This document shows positions 47,788 to 59,904 of a DNA stretch of 64,000 bases, in pieces. The notes beneath the pieces are model-generated. The model was not told where the DNA came from. It worked only from the letters and a program-made list of their open reading frames with translations, and ran no database searches. Origin of the DNA: Hordeum vulgare subsp. vulgare (Eukaryota > Streptophyta > Magnoliopsida > Poales > Poaceae). The DNA lies in the NCBI RefSeq assembly GCF_904849725.1, contig NC_058524.1:350979823-351043822 (forward strand), written 5' to 3'. Every line of letters begins with the position of its first letter. The first letter of the stretch is position 1. A program made the position numbers and the translations under genes.

Positions 47788-47820
<33 letters not shown>
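47788..47820. repeat. (AT)n microsatellite in CACTA-2
   Basis: An alternating AT run of about 33 bases in the right part of CACTA-2, just before the right subterminal repeats. Confidence 0.93.
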
Positions 47821-47823
<3 letters not shown>

Positions 47824-48792
47824 CTGTGAAATAATATAAAACAAAAAACAGGTACTATATGGGCTCTTTGCCGTCTGCCAGCTGATGGCAAAGACCTGTG
47901 CCATCAGCTGGCAGATGGCAAAGGTGCCACATGGCACCCAGCTGTGCATCCTGGGGTGTCTATGTAGGCTCTTTGCCGTCTGCCTCCAGGGTGGGCAGAC
48001 GACAAAGAAGAGGGAACAGAGGAGGGGGGAGGAGGAGGCAGACGGCAAAGAGTGGAGAGAGGGGGGAGGGGAGGAGCAGGCAGACGGCAAAGATGGACGG
48101 GGAGGCAGACGGCAAAGATGGAGGGGGAGGGGACGGGAGGAGAAGGCAGACGGCAAAGAGGGACGGGGAGGCAGACAGCAAAGATGGAGGGGGAGGCAGA
48201 CGGCAAAGCCTCCGTTAACCCCTAACGGAGGCAACGTGTGTCGGCTGCCGTCTCGAGCACTTTGCCGACTGCTCCTAAGGAAAGCTGACGGCAAAGAGCT
48301 TTGTCGTCCGCTTTGCCTGGGCAGACGGCAAAGAAGGTCCTATGCTGTCGTAGGCTGACGCAGAAATTCTGCCGACCATGAGAATCTTTGCCGTCTGCGA
48401 TACTGTCTTTGCCGTCCGGGATATTGTCTTTGCCGTCTGTGATGGCAAATGGCAAAGAAGCTGATTCCTGTAGTGAGAGGAGTAAAACTATTCAGAAACA
48501 GATTGGTGATTAGTTCTCTTTGAAGAATTGAAAAATAGGCTCATGGAAAAATTCAAATCAAAAGTAAAAGGAATCCAATTTAAGAATAAAACAAATTTTC
48601 TTTTAACCATTTCATTTATGAGAAAGGGCCAAGAGGATATTTCATAATTTGTTTGGTGGAGAAGAAGCTCAAAAGTTTTCTCTCCTGGAGATTAGCAAGA
48701 AAACTTCAAAGTTCTTGTCAAGTCAAAAAATTAAAAATTTCAAGGAAATCAAGAAAACAAAAGTTGGAAAACTCTTTCGGTCTTACAATTAT

Positions 48793-50118
48793 CAACCATA
48801 CATCTTTTGGTACTCACAATATGAATATGTGTAACATCACGATCGAGATTCATCGGGAATAAACCATTGACCAGCGGGGTATGACCATAAAACATACCAC
48901 TCATATAAATAGAACAACCATTATTCTCAGATTTAAATGAGTAGCCATCTTGCATCAAGCGAGATCCCGATACAATGTTCATGCTCAAAGATGGTACTAA
49001 ATAACAATTATTAAGGTTTAAAACTAATCCCGAATGAAGATGTAGAGGTAGCATGCCGACGGCGATCACATCGACCTTGGAACCATTCCCGACGCGCATC
49101 ATCACCTCCTCCTTTGCCAGCTTACGCTTGTTCCGCAGTTCCTATTTTGAGTTGCAAATGTGAGCAAAAACTCCGTTATCAAAGACCTAGGAGCTACTAC
49201 GAGCGCTGGTAAGGCACACATCAATAACATGTATATCATATATACCTTGGATATTGCTGTCCTTCTTATTCTCTAAGTACATGGGGCAGTTCCGCTTCCA
49301 GTGACCCGTTCCCTTGCAATAATAGCACTTAGCCTCAGGCTTGGGTCCTTTCTTTGGCTTCTTCCTGACAACTGGTGTACCGGGCGCGTCAACTGGTTTG
49401 CTGTCTTTCTTGAAGTTCTTCTCCCCCTTTCCTTTCTTAAAACTGGTAGTCTTATTCACCATCAACACTTGATATTCTTTCTTGATTTCCACCTCCAGTG
49501 ATTTCAGCATTGAATACAACTCCGGAATGGTTTTCTCCATCCCTTGCATGTTGTAGTTCATCACGAAGCCCTTATAGCTTGGTGGAAGTGACTGGAGGAT
49601 TCTGTTAATGGCTGCATCATATGGAAGTTCAACTCCCAACTGAGTCAAGTGGTTGTGCAACCCAGACATTCCGAGTATGTGTTCACTGAGAGAACTGTTC
49701 TCCTCCATCTTCAACTGAAGAACTTGTCGGAGACTTCGTATCTCTCGACCCGGGCATGAGCTTGAAAAACTAGTTTCAACTCCTCGAACATCTCATATGC
49801 TCCATGTTGCTCAAAAAGCCTTTGGAGCCCCGGTTCTAAACTGTAAAGCATGTCGCGCTGAACCATAGAGTGGTCATCACTCCGTGCCTTCCAGGCATTC
49901 CTAACATCCTGGGATGTCACGCGCGCAGGAAGGTTGCCTAGCGGTGCATCAAGGACATATGCTTTCTTGGAAGGCATGAGGATGAGCTTCAAGTTACGAG
50001 CCCAATCCGCATAATTGCTACCATCGTATTTCAGCTTGGTTTTCTCTAGGAACGCATTGAAGTTGAGTGGGACATTGTTCATTGGATCTACAAAATTTGT
50101 GAAGACAATTTTAGACAA
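48793..50118 (-). pseudogene. Gag and protease remnant of Copia C1
   Basis: Gag begins at 50118 (MSKIVFTNFVDPMNNVPLN) and is open to 49711, then a small overlap and frameshift moves to 49714-49187. The latter holds the UBN2-like capsid end (ILQSLPPSYKGFVMNYNMQG) and an intact zinc knuckle CYYCKGTGHWKRNC. A stop follows, and the protease reads VFDNGVFAHICNS, with Asn replacing the Thr/Ser of the D-T-G active site. The fragment 49105-48793 is the protease tail and pre-integrase, ending at the E insertion point. It matches the B gag closely in order and wording. Non-functional. Confidence 0.86.
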
Positions 50119-51350
50119 AGTTCATGATAATTAAGTTCATCTAATCAAATTACATAATGAACTCCCACTTAGATCGACATCCCTCTAGTCATCCAAGTGT
50201 TATATGATCCATATAGACTAGCCCGTGTCCGATCGTCACGTGAGACAGACTAGTCATCGATGGTGAGCATCGCCATGCTGATTATAACAACCATACAACT
50301 CATGTTCGACCTTTCGGTCTCCCATATTCGAGGCCATGACTGTACATGCTAGGCTCGTCGAGTCAACCTAAGTGTTTTGCATGTGTAAACTGGCTAACAC
50401 CGTTGCATGAGAACGTTAGAATGTATCACATCCGATCATCACGTGGTGCGTCAAGACAACGATCCTTTGCAATGGTGCACACTTAGGGGAATACATATCT
50501 CGAAATTTGAGTGAGAGCTCATATTATCTTTGTTACCGTCGTTCTAAGCAATAAGATGAAAAACATGATAATGATCACATGCAATCATATAGTGACAAGA
50601 TATGGCCAATATCATCTTGCTCCATTGATCTCCATCTTCGGGGCACCATAATCATCATTGTCACCGGCATGACACCATAATCTCCATCATCATGATCTCC
50701 ATCATTGTGTCTCTGTGAAGTCGTCATGCTAACTATTACTTCTACTACTAAAGCTAACCGACAACGATAAAGTAAAGTAATCAACCTCGCGTTGCATCTT
50801 ATACAATAAATTAAGACAACTCCTATGGCTCCTGCCGGTTGTCATACTCATTGACATGCAAGTCTTGAATCCTATTACAAGAACATGATTAATCTCATAC
50901 ATAACATATGTAACATCACTTCCTTTTGGCCATATCACATCACATGGCATACCCTACAAAAACAAGTTGGACGTCTTGTAACTGTTGTTGCAAGTTTTAC
51001 ATCTCTCGTTAGGGTTTCTAGCAAGAAAGCTTCTTACCTACGTGACAGCCACAACATTGATATGACAATGCTATTTATCCTTCATACGGACCCTCTTCAT
51101 CGAATCCGATCCGACTAAAGTAGGAGAGACAGACACCCGCTAGCCACCTTATGCAACAAGTGCATGTCAGTCTGTGGAACTAGTCTCACGTAAGTGTACG
51201 TGTAAGGTCGGTCCAGGCTGCTTCATCCCACGATGCCACCGAATAAAGATAACACTAGTAACGGCAAGCAAATTTACAAATCAGCGCCCACAACATTTGT
51301 GTTCTACTCGTGCATAGAATCTACGGATAGAACCTTGGCTCGGATGCCAC
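50119..51350 (-). other. 5' leader of Copia C1 with primer-binding site
   Basis: About 1.2 kb of non-coding sequence between LTR and gag, the normal leader of BARE-type elements and homologous to B's leader at 37336-38590 (shared CCTTTCGGTCTC, TCGTCACGTGAG-like stretches). The primer site next to the LTR (51349-51338, minus strand) reads TGGCATCCGAGC, two changes from the Met-tRNA complement TGGTATCAGAGC. No ORF is supportable. Confidence 0.75.
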
Positions 51351-53102
51351 TGTTGGGGATCGTAGTAATTTCAAAAAAAATCCTACGCCATACAGTGATT
51401 TATCTATGGAGAAACCAGCAACGAGAGAGGTTGTAGAGCATCTTCATACCTTTGAAGATCGCCAAGCGGAAGCGTTGCTAGAACACGGTTGATAGAGTCG
51501 TACTCGAAACGATCCAGATAGCGGTGGATTCTGATCTATGCACCAAACGACGGTGTCTCCGCGTTCAACACACCTGCAACCCGGTGACATATCCAACGCC
51601 TTGATCTAGCAAGGAGGGAGGAGAGGTTGAGGGAGAGCTCCGGCAGCATGACTGAATGGTGAAGGTGGAGCTACGTGGCAACTCTGGCAGGGCTTCGCTA
51701 GGCTATGCGGAGGGCGAGGAGGAGGAAGGGTAGGGTTGCGCGGTCTAGGGACAAGAACTTCTATGCAGCCCTCCCAAAATCCTTGGGTATATATAGGAGG
51801 GAGGGAGAGGGGCCAGCCACCCTAGGGTTTCCCCTAGGTGGTGCGGCAGCCCCTCAAATGGGAGGCAAGGGGCAGTGGCTAGGGCAAGGGTGCTACAGCC
51901 CTAGGGGTCGCTTGCCACCCAAGGAAAGCCCCCACTACCTAGGGTTTTGGCCCACCTTGCCTCCTTGCGCCTTGGGATGGGTGGTGGTGGCGCACCAGCC
52001 CGCTTTGGGCTGGTTCCCATCGATCTTTTGGCCCAAATACCCTTTGTGGTTGTAGGACCTTGCTGCTGGTCTCGGTACATTACCGATGTCGCCCGAAACA
52101 ACTCTGGTGACCAAATCCTCACTTCCTATATATCAATCTATACCTCCGGACCATTCCGGAACTCCTCGTGACGTCCGGGATCTCATACGAGACTCCGAAC
52201 AACCCTCGGTAACCACGTACACGATTTCCCTATGACCCTAGCGTCATCGAACCTTTAGTGTGTAGACCCTACGGGTTGGGGACAAATTCAAACATTACCG
52301 AGACACCTCTCCAGTCAATAACCAACAGCAGGGTTTGGATATCCATGTTGGTTCCCGCATGTTCCACTATGATCTCATCGGATGAACCACGTTGTCGGGG
52401 ATTCGATCAATCCCGTATGCAATTCCCCTTGTTTACCGGTATGATACTTACTCGAGATTCGATTGTCGGTATCCCTATACCTTGTTCAATCTTGTTTCCG
52501 TCAAGTCTCTTTACTCGTTCTGTAACACATCATGTCCTGGCTAACTCCTTAGTCACACTGAGCTCAATATGATGATGGATTACCGAGCGGGCCTAGAGAT
52601 ACCTCTCGCTCACATGGAGTGACAAATCCCAGTCACAATTCGTACATCCCAACCAACACTTTCAGAGATGCCTTTAGTGCACCTTTATAATCACCTAGTT
52701 ACGTTGTGACGTTTGATACACCCAAACCACTCGTATGGTATCCGGGAGTTGCACAATCTCATTGTCTAAGGAAACGATACTTGACATTAGAAAAGCTTTA
52801 GTAGACGAACAACACGATCTAGTGCTATGCTTAGGATTGGGTCTTTTCCATCACGTCATTCCCCAATGATGTGATCCCGTTATCAGTGACATCCAATGTC
52901 CATGAGCAAGAAACCATGATCAACTATTGATCAACGAGCTAGCCAACTAGAGGCTCACAAGGGACATATTGTGATCTATATATTCACACATGTATTACGG
53001 TTTCTGATTAATACAATTATAGCATGAATAATAGACAATTATCATGAAGTGGAAATATAATAATAATAACTTTATTATTGCCTCTAGGGCATTTTTCCAA
53101 CA
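51351..53102 (-). repeat. 5' LTR of Copia C1 (1752 bp)
   Basis: Starts TGTTGGGGATCGTAGTAA and ends CATTTTTCCAACA. TATA box TATATATA on the minus strand at about 51788-51795. It differs from its partner at 17887 by roughly 13% in the first 285 bases (about 38 differences counted by eye), so C1 is one of the older complete insertions here. The apparent ORFs within are not conserved between the two LTRs. Confidence 0.9.
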
Positions 53103-53918
53103 CAGACATAACCGAGACACCTCTCCATCCAATAACCAACAACGGGGTCAGGATATCCATGTTGGCTCCCACATGTTCCACGATGACCTCATCGGATGAA
53201 CCACGATGTCGGGGATTCACTCACCCCTGTATGCAATTCCCATTGTCTACCGATATGACACTTTCCCAAGATTCGATCGTCGGTATCCCTATACCTTGTT
53301 CAATATCGTTACCGATAAGTCTCTTTACTTGTTCCGTAACACATCATCCTGTGGCTAACTCCTTAGTCACATTGAGCTCATTATGATGATGTATTACCGA
53401 GTGGGCCCAGAGATACCTCTCCGTCACACGGAGCGACAAATCCCAGTCTCGATTCGTACCAACCCAACACACACTTCCGGAGATACCTGTAGTGCACCTT
53501 TATAATCACGCAGTTACGTTTGACGTTTCATACACCCAAAGCACTCCTACGATATCCGGGAGTTGCACAATCTTATGGTCTAAGCAAATGATACTTGACA
53601 TTATAAAAGCTATAGCAGACGAACTACACGATCTTGTGCTATGCTTAGGATTGGGTCTTGTCCATCACATCATTCTCTGAATGATGTGATCCCGTTATGA
53701 ATGACATCCAAGATCCATGACCAGGAAACCATCACCATCTATTCATCAACGAGCTAGCCAACTAGAGGCTCACTAGGGACATGTTGTGGTCTATGCATTC
53801 AGACATGTATTACGATTTTTGGTTAATACAATTATAGCATCAATAACGGACAATTATCATGAACAAGGAAATATAATAATAACCACTTTATTATTACCTC
53901 CACGGCATATTTCCAACA
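53103..53918 (-). repeat. 3' LTR of Copia C0, right segment
   Basis: Resumes with CAGACATAACCGAGACACC directly after C1 ends, continuing the C0 LTR broken at 17886, and terminates TTTCCAACA at 53918. The first five bases are the (mutated) second copy of C1's target duplication. Joined length is about 1.73 kb, similar to C1's LTRs (1752-1768 bp), so C0 and C1 are the same or sister families. The CTCCCACTTGCAC tract just outside (from 53921) is the minus-strand polypurine tract of this Copia group. Confidence 0.82.
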
Positions 53919-54809
53919 GTCTCCCACTTGCACTAGAGTCAATAATCTAGTTCACATCACTATGTGACTGCAATGAATCTAACAACCATACAGTTCTGGT
54001 GTTCGATCATGTCTTGCTTGTGAGAGAGGTTTTTAGTCAATGGGTCTGAACCTTTCACATCCATGTTTGTTTTAAAAATCTTGATGTCGTCCTATAGACA
54101 CTGCTATGGCGTGCCATTTGGAACCATTCCAAGTGACTGATCCACTATATAAATCCGGTTTACTATTTAGAGTCATCCGGATTAGTGACAAAGCTTGTAT
54201 CGTCATAATCCTTTACGAGGAACTCCTTTTACCACTTCCATAATCGAGAAAAGTTTCTTAGCCCACTATTTAATAAGGATAACTTTGACCACTGTCCAGT
54301 GATCCATTCCTGGATCATTCTTGGACCCCTTGACTGACTCATAACAAGGCACACTTCAGGTGTGGTACACAACATGGCATACTTTAGAGCCTACGACTAA
54401 GGCATAGGGAAGACCTTTCTCCTTTTTCTTTCTTCCGCCATGGTCGGGTATTGGGTCTTAATCAATATTCACACCTTACAACACAACCAAGAACCCTTTC
54501 TTTGTTGATCTATTTTGAACTCCTTCAAAACTTGTCAAGGCATGCATTTTGTTGGAAGTTCTATTAGGCACTTTGATCTATCTCCATAGATCTTGATGCT
54601 CAATGTTCAAGTAGCTTAATCCAGGGTTTCCTTTGAAAACTCCTTTCAAACAACCCTTTATGCTTTCTAGAAATCCTACATTATTTCCGATCAAAAATAT
54701 GTCAACCATATATACTCATCAGAAATTCTATAGTGCTCCCACTCTCTTCTTTGGAAATACAAGTTTCTCATAAACTTTGTATAAAACAATAATATTTGAT
54801 CATCTCATT
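53919..54809 (-). pseudogene. Decayed RNase H/RT end of Copia C0
   Basis: No ORF survives, but the nucleotide order matches the corresponding 3' pol regions of B (33303-34400) and C1 (19655-20700). The polypurine-tract complement comes first, then the RNase H end (CAGTTCTGGTGTTCGATCAT...), and sequence around the YVDD box (about 54680-54760) with many small deletions. It is interrupted at 54810 by the LARD. It is the most degraded Copia pol in the window, as expected from its age in the nesting order. The rest of C0 would lie beyond the LARD. Confidence 0.68.
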
Positions 54810-57800
54810 TGCCACATCCTGTTTTTGGCTTCCCTGATTAATTAACTTATTTCAAAATTTAGGACCAATTAAAAAAATCGTGAATGCTTGTGATGCTTGG
54901 AGTGACTATTGTTTGCCTGTTTGTTTAATTGCATGTGCTTGCTCCCCATTAATTCTTGCCATCCTCCAAATCACCTCCTCATCCCATGATCTCGTGCCTA
55001 ATGATCATGCCATGTGTTTAGGATAAATATCTATTTTACCACAAAGCATTTCTTTGAATTAAACTTTCAAACCCATGAGATGAGGTTTGTATTACAAGTC
55101 CTCAAATTAGGGAGTTTCTTTTGCACCAATTGTTTTATTTAAAACCATTATCAAAATGACTTCCAAAAACCACCATATTATTATTTTAAAATTTATTTTA
55201 TAATTTTATTTAAAATCCCTTCTGTGAGGCTAGAAATGGTCTCCTATGAAGGAAAGTTATTTTTATTGCTTTCAAAATATTTAAGAAAATTTAGGGAAAC
55301 TCAGTGGATATATTTATTCCATAATTATGAGTTCCAACACATGTTCATGTTCAAAATATTGGGCAAATCCCTCCAAAACCATTCCTGCCTATTGCAAGCT
55401 TTTGAAATATTTCTATTAGAAATAATCTCAATAAATTCCAGCAAAATTGTAGCATGTCATATATGATATTCTTGATGATCTTGCCAAGTCTCATTTCAAT
55501 CCAAGTTGATTTGGCTCCTCTAATCACTCTAAAACCCTATATGTCCCGAATCAAATTTGAGCAACTCTACATTGTGAAGTATCTCCGATTATGCTCAAAT
55601 TTGGTGGACTTGTTCTAATACTCCAATGAGGGATCCATACAAGAACTTGTCCTAAGACCCTCAAAACCCTCTTTGTTGATTTCTGACTTTGGTAAACTTT
55701 ACATTATAAAGTTTCTCCAATTATCCTCAAACTTTTTGTGCATGCCTTAGTGCTAAAATAATGCCCCTACACCGAATATAGGATTTGTGGGAATTTATTT
55801 GAATAAGGTTCTAAGTAGAAACCCATTTCTGCCCATTCATAGGGTTTTTCAAGTCTACATTGAAAACTTCTCTAGCAAACCCCAAATTTGGTGTGCAAGC
55901 CTATTTTCATCTATTATTAGACCCTGTTAAGTTTCATAGCCATTGGAATTTATCTGGTAGCCCCACCACAGATCAAACACCTTGTTTGCACTCACTAATT
56001 TGGCTTATTTTGCCCCTTCCACTTTTACCCTTGAGCTCAACTTTCTACCACAGCCTCACATAGTCATATTTTACCTCCAGTAACTTCCCCATGGCCACTA
56101 GTCAATTATTGGAGAAGGTTCCTTTGTAACTTTCTCTCATTTTTCACCCTTGGCAGCAATGTTTTACCTCTCTCTCCGTGTTTCTGCTTATGCTATCAGC
56201 CCAACTCTTTCTAGAGCATCTATTTTATGCGAAGGCTTCATTTAGAACCAAAGTATGGCATGCTCATGTGGAGAAAATGAGGAGCACCTACCCAAGTTCA
56301 TTTCTGGCTCAAAAGTAGCTTTGTACAGCAAGTAATAGCTACACTTCTTTTCTTGAGCTGAATTTTTGAAGGTGTGTAGTCCTTTCATACCACATGCTCC
56401 AGGACATGGTTTCACCTCGCCTCTCTGCTTGTGGAAACCATTTGTATCAGCCCCTAGTTTCCAGCTGAAATGTTTACAGCTGTCAAACCCCATTCAAACC
56501 TTCTTCACTTGGCTCCAAACTCCACCAGTGCTTCGTGGCACGCATGCCTTGCATGCTTGACACCTTGTCCTGGCCAAGGGGTGGCCCAGGACACCAGGTG
56601 GGGTGGTGACCACCACTCTGGACTGCAATATGGGTGCTCTGCACTTTGTTGCTTTCCTCCAGCCCATCCCTTGTTGAATCAAGATGCCCCCGTGTGTCTC
56701 AGAGGCTCCCCTTGACCATTTAAAGCATCTCCACCCACGGGCTAGCTTCCAAAGTCCCTTTGGGACATGTGGCACCAATGCCCATGGGTGCACCCGAGAG
56801 CTTCCAAGCTCTCCTCCCTCCTCCTCCTCTCTTATCTCTTCTGCCAAGCCTCTCTGGCTCCCCCAGACTCTCCTCGTTCCCTCCTGGGAACACCCCCTCG
56901 AGCCCTCTCCTCTCGGGCTCTCTCCTCTCCCCATGGCCGAAGGGTAGAGCTCCGGCCTCCGCACAGGTTGGCATGCACAGGGCCTCCCCTCGCCTCCTTC
57001 CGCCCTGCCGGAGACCCCCCCCCCCAGGCCACCGCATCTCCTCCCCCGAGCCCCTCCTCCTCGCTGCTGCTGCCGAGGGCAGTGGAGTCGTCGGTCGAAG
57101 ATGCGCACCAGCTCCCCTATGGCAGCCCCTCCGCGGGTGCTGTGTGTGGGAATGGAGGCAGCGCAGCCTCCTGAGCTCGCCGGTGCTCTCGCCCGAGCAT
57201 GGGGTGGCCCGAGACACGGCGCCCACGTGGTCACCTTTCCCTGCTGCTCTTCCATGCCGACATGAGGTAGGAGACGAACCTGACGGGCGGGGCCCCCGCG
57301 TCAGCCCCTCTCCAGTCGGCCCCTAGTTTTAAGTGGCGGCGCCCCGACTGATTGGCGCCTCCCGCGCGCGAAGGCGCATTAGCTGGGTACGCTTTCGACG
57401 TCAGCAAGCCTCCCTGGCGGTCTGCGCAACCGGGCCGGCCCACCTCCTTCTCTAGCGCCTAGTGCACAATATAGCTAAGCCTCGAGGCCCCCTATTGTCT
57501 TTTTCATTTATCTGCAAAGTTCAAATATCTCCCATAAATTCATTATAACTCGAAAAATGTTGATTCAAAATTCCACAGGTTTCTAAAATCAAGGCCAATC
57601 AAGATCTGTGCTTTGCACATTTTTCCAAGACATGTTTATGTGGACTTTTATTAAAAATCCAACTCTCAATAGTATTAGCTCCATCTTTCAAAAATCCCAT
57701 AGGCCTCAACTCAACTCCAATTGGAGTGATTCAAACTTCCAGAGACTTCTATAATCCTTCTCTATTTTTAGAACCCTGGTCAACATTTTTGTGTGACTTA

Positions 57801-59888
57801 CTTTTGTTGCAATAAATAAATAGCTCCTATTGCTATATATTCCTGATTGTAAAATCTCTAGAATATTCATATCATCTCCAAATCCAGTGAAACCACTTCC
57901 TAAATATTTCTAAAATCATTCTATGTTAAATGGGTGCCTCCACTCATTTTTAACAGAATGATTTCTGTTGGCTTCTTCAATGGTCACCTATTCCTTCTTT
58001 CCATCCATTCAAAAATCTTTGAGGACCCAAATCTCCTACAAAATGATTCAGGTATTTTTCTTATGACCACAGAGGTCCAAGAAAAATAAAACTTCTATTT
58101 TTAGAACACTTTTATTTCTGCTTGATGTGTGGCTTACTATGGCTGTTTCCGATGATAATTGATGGTAGACGGAGTATTCGGAGTCGGAGCGGAAGACCTC
58201 GAAGACCCCGAGGACTTACGTGAGCAAGGCAAGCTGCCCTTTGACAATGACTTGAGCATATGAATTGATGCATGCTAGAATAGCAAGTACTTTTCTGTTG
58301 CATGTGATCATAGTGCCAGTTCATCATTGGTGTGATGGTACCGAAGGCTTCTTCGAAGCACTTGCATGATGGTGATGTTATTCATTTGGCTCCTCTGAGC
58401 ATAAGCATGATGAGCTTGACCCTACCATCTATGAGGATCATGCTACTATCATGTTGACTAGTAGACTTAGAGAACCATTGCATTGAGCTTGACCCTACCC
58501 CTTGAGGGTCATGTTAATACCATGTTGACAAGTAAAGATAGAAGCATATTATCATGAGCATGATGGTGAGTTAAATCAGAGGTTTATGAAAACCCTGTAG
58601 GGTGCCACTAAAGCCCGGGGGTGATGATGAGTTGGTGATCACTTTTGGTGAAGTGATGCACTGGTGTTTTGTGTGAGTATGGTTTCGGAAATAGGATTAG
58701 ATTTATGATGTGTCGACCGTCCCAACCTTACCAGTACGACCACGATACCCCTTTATGGGACGGGGCTTTGTTGATTACTCTAGTCGGTACTAGCAAAGAG
58801 CCACATTACTAGTGGCGGGAGTGATTGTCGTCACTCTCGTGATGGGGTCGTGCCAGGTAGGACAACTATGCCATTATTATGAGTTCCAGGCACACCGTTG
58901 GTCCCCACATGGTTGATACTGTCCGGAGTCGGTGCTCGTAAGACGTACAACATGTGGGCTGGGTACCAATCGAGTGGACCTCTTTGTCTAGTATCGTCAG
59001 GGGAAAGATAATGATCGGGTACTTACCTCGGCTATATGTGATATACCACGGGTGGTGGATGCACGGAAGTTTCCCGGATCTCGTGGGTCCAGCGTACTAC
59101 CTCTGTAGAGTGTCAAACTATTCGAATAGCCGTGTCCACGGTCAAGGGCAGTTGGGTAATCCTCCTTAAACTACGTCCAGCGTTTCCGCATAAACCAAGT
59201 GTGTGTGTGTGTGGTGTTAAAAAGGTGTTGATACAATAATAATAATATGACCAAGTTCGATGACTTGGCATATAGGGTGAACCCGGATGGTTCAGCCCTG
59301 AACAGATGCATTGAGGTTACGACCAAGTTTGATGACTTGGCATACAGGGTGAACCCGGATGGTTCAGCCCTTAGAAGATATGTTGATATCTGTAACCTGT
59401 TCTTCAAGAGTAATTCTTCAACTTGATGCATATTCATGATCATTGCACCCAGATGAGTTACACTAAAGATGCATGATATTGTTATCCTTCACTTTCATTG
59501 TTCATATCATGAGCTGTTTGCGAGTACATTCAAAGTACTCATTCGGTTGCCATTGGTTATTTCATTGACCAGGTGTGGAAGACAGGCTATGGTGAAGATT
59601 AACTCGGTGACGTTCATGCGAGCTAGGATGTTTCCGAGTCAGAATGCCTGTAGGTTAAGGCTGATGGCATGGGTTCACCTTTTCAACCAATAATTCCGCT
59701 ATTGGTCCAGTTTGTGTGTTGGCCTATAAGGCCCTATATATGTAAGACTCGACCGAAGTGGTCATTTATTGTATCAAACGGTATGTATGGACGTATGACT
59801 CTTTTATTCGGTATCTGTGTTCGGTGAGCATTGATCTCTGGGATCACTGAGCACGGCGATTCTCGACTAGTAAGTCGGGGTCCCCACA
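54810..59888 (+). repeat. 5' LTR of the LARD (5079 bp)
   Basis: Starts TGCCACATCCTG (partner TGTCACATCCTG at 63625) and ends GGTCCCCACA. The first 1.9 kb is AT-rich. A block at about 56700-57460 is strongly GC- and CT-rich and may hold the promoter and leader; from 57500 to 59888 it is mixed. The GC-rich block gives long chance ORFs on both strands, including 253 codons at 57255-56494 (minus), which I do not accept as genes. There is an imperfect duplicate at about 58400-58560 (GAGCTTGACCCTACC twice), a (GT)n run at 59199-59213 and a 72-bp direct repeat at 59249-59370. Confidence 0.78.
59249..59370 (+). repeat. 72-bp direct repeat in LARD LTR
   Basis: GACCAAGTTCGATGACTTGG at 59249 recurs (one change) at 59321, a 72-bp period with about 1.7 copies; each copy includes GGGTGAACCCGGATGGTTCA. 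No coding meaning is apparent. Confidence 0.9.
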
Positions 59889-59892
59889 GAAC

Positions 59893-59904
59893 TGGTATCA
59901 GAGC
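59893..59904 (+). promoter_or_regulatory. Primer-binding site of the LARD
   Basis: TGGTATCAGAGC, complementary to the 3' end of initiator-Met tRNA, four bases after the LTR end. This fixes the plus orientation of the element and the LTR boundary. Confidence 0.85.

Larger units (their letters stand above)
44615..48475 (+). mobile_element. CACTA-2, non-autonomous CACTA DNA transposon (3861 bp)
   Basis: Left end CACTACTGGAAAAC, right end CTGATTCCTGTAGTG, flanked by the 3-bp duplication AGA (44612-44614 and 48476-48478). It interrupts the 5' LTR of E; the uninterrupted partner site is at about 26017 in the other LTR. Dense TTTGCCGTC / GACGGCAAAG repeats occupy 44640-44945 and 47868-48460. The last 17 bases are identical to those of CACTA-1, so both belong to one family. 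Inside are a GC-rich exon-like block (44960-45294), a purine/pyrimidine repeat array (45720-47200), a second exon-like block (47494-47554) and an (AT)n run. There is no transposase domain. Confidence 0.92.
22328..48787 (-). mobile_element. Ty3/Gypsy chromovirus E with 4.0 kb LTRs
   Basis: Complete minus-strand chromovirus inserted in the pre-integrase of Copia C1, flanked by a perfect 5-bp target duplication ATTAT (22323-22327 and 48788-48792). LTRs are 22328-26333 and 40920-48787; the right one is enlarged by CACTA-2. The internal region has a PBS at 40915-40904, a pre-gag ORF, gag-protease, RT, RNase H, integrase and chromodomain; it is split by Copia B (31482-40355). The polyprotein stop (26346) lies against the polypurine tract, as in Tekay-like chromoviruses; the clade assignment is tentative. 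RT and protease active sites are mutated, so it cannot move by itself. Confidence 0.9.
40920..48787 (-). repeat. 5' LTR of chromovirus E (4004 bp plus nested CACTA-2)
   Basis: Begins TGTCATGAACTG on the plus strand (LTR 3' end) and ends CGGTCTTACA at 48787. Subtracting CACTA-2 and its 3-bp duplication leaves 4004 bp, against 4006 bp for the partner, which confirms the boundaries. TATA box TATAAATA on the minus strand at 43677-43670. The PBS TGGTACCAGAGC (40915-40904 minus) starts 5 bases from the LTR and differs by one base from the Met-tRNA complement. Confidence 0.9.
17887..53102 (-). mobile_element. Ty1/Copia retrotransposon C1, split by nested elements
   Basis: A full minus-strand Copia element with both LTRs (17887-19654 and 51351-53102), related to the BARE/Angela group in LTR and protein sequence. 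It inserted into the LTR of C0; flanks read TAGAC (17882-17886) and CAGAC (53103-53107), a 5-bp target duplication with one mismatch. Its coding region is cut in the pre-integrase by chromovirus E: pol lies at 19655-22327 and gag/protease at 48793-50118. Net length without nested DNA is about 8.8 kb. Many stops and frameshifts, and LTRs that differ at about 38 of the first roughly 285 positions, mark it as old. Confidence 0.88.

Noticed and set aside
56494..57255. 253-codon minus-strand ORF in the LARD LTR
   Set aside because: It lies in a GC-rich block with competing long ORFs on both strands, has Arg/Gly/Glu-rich low-complexity sequence, and no domain; a by-product of base composition.
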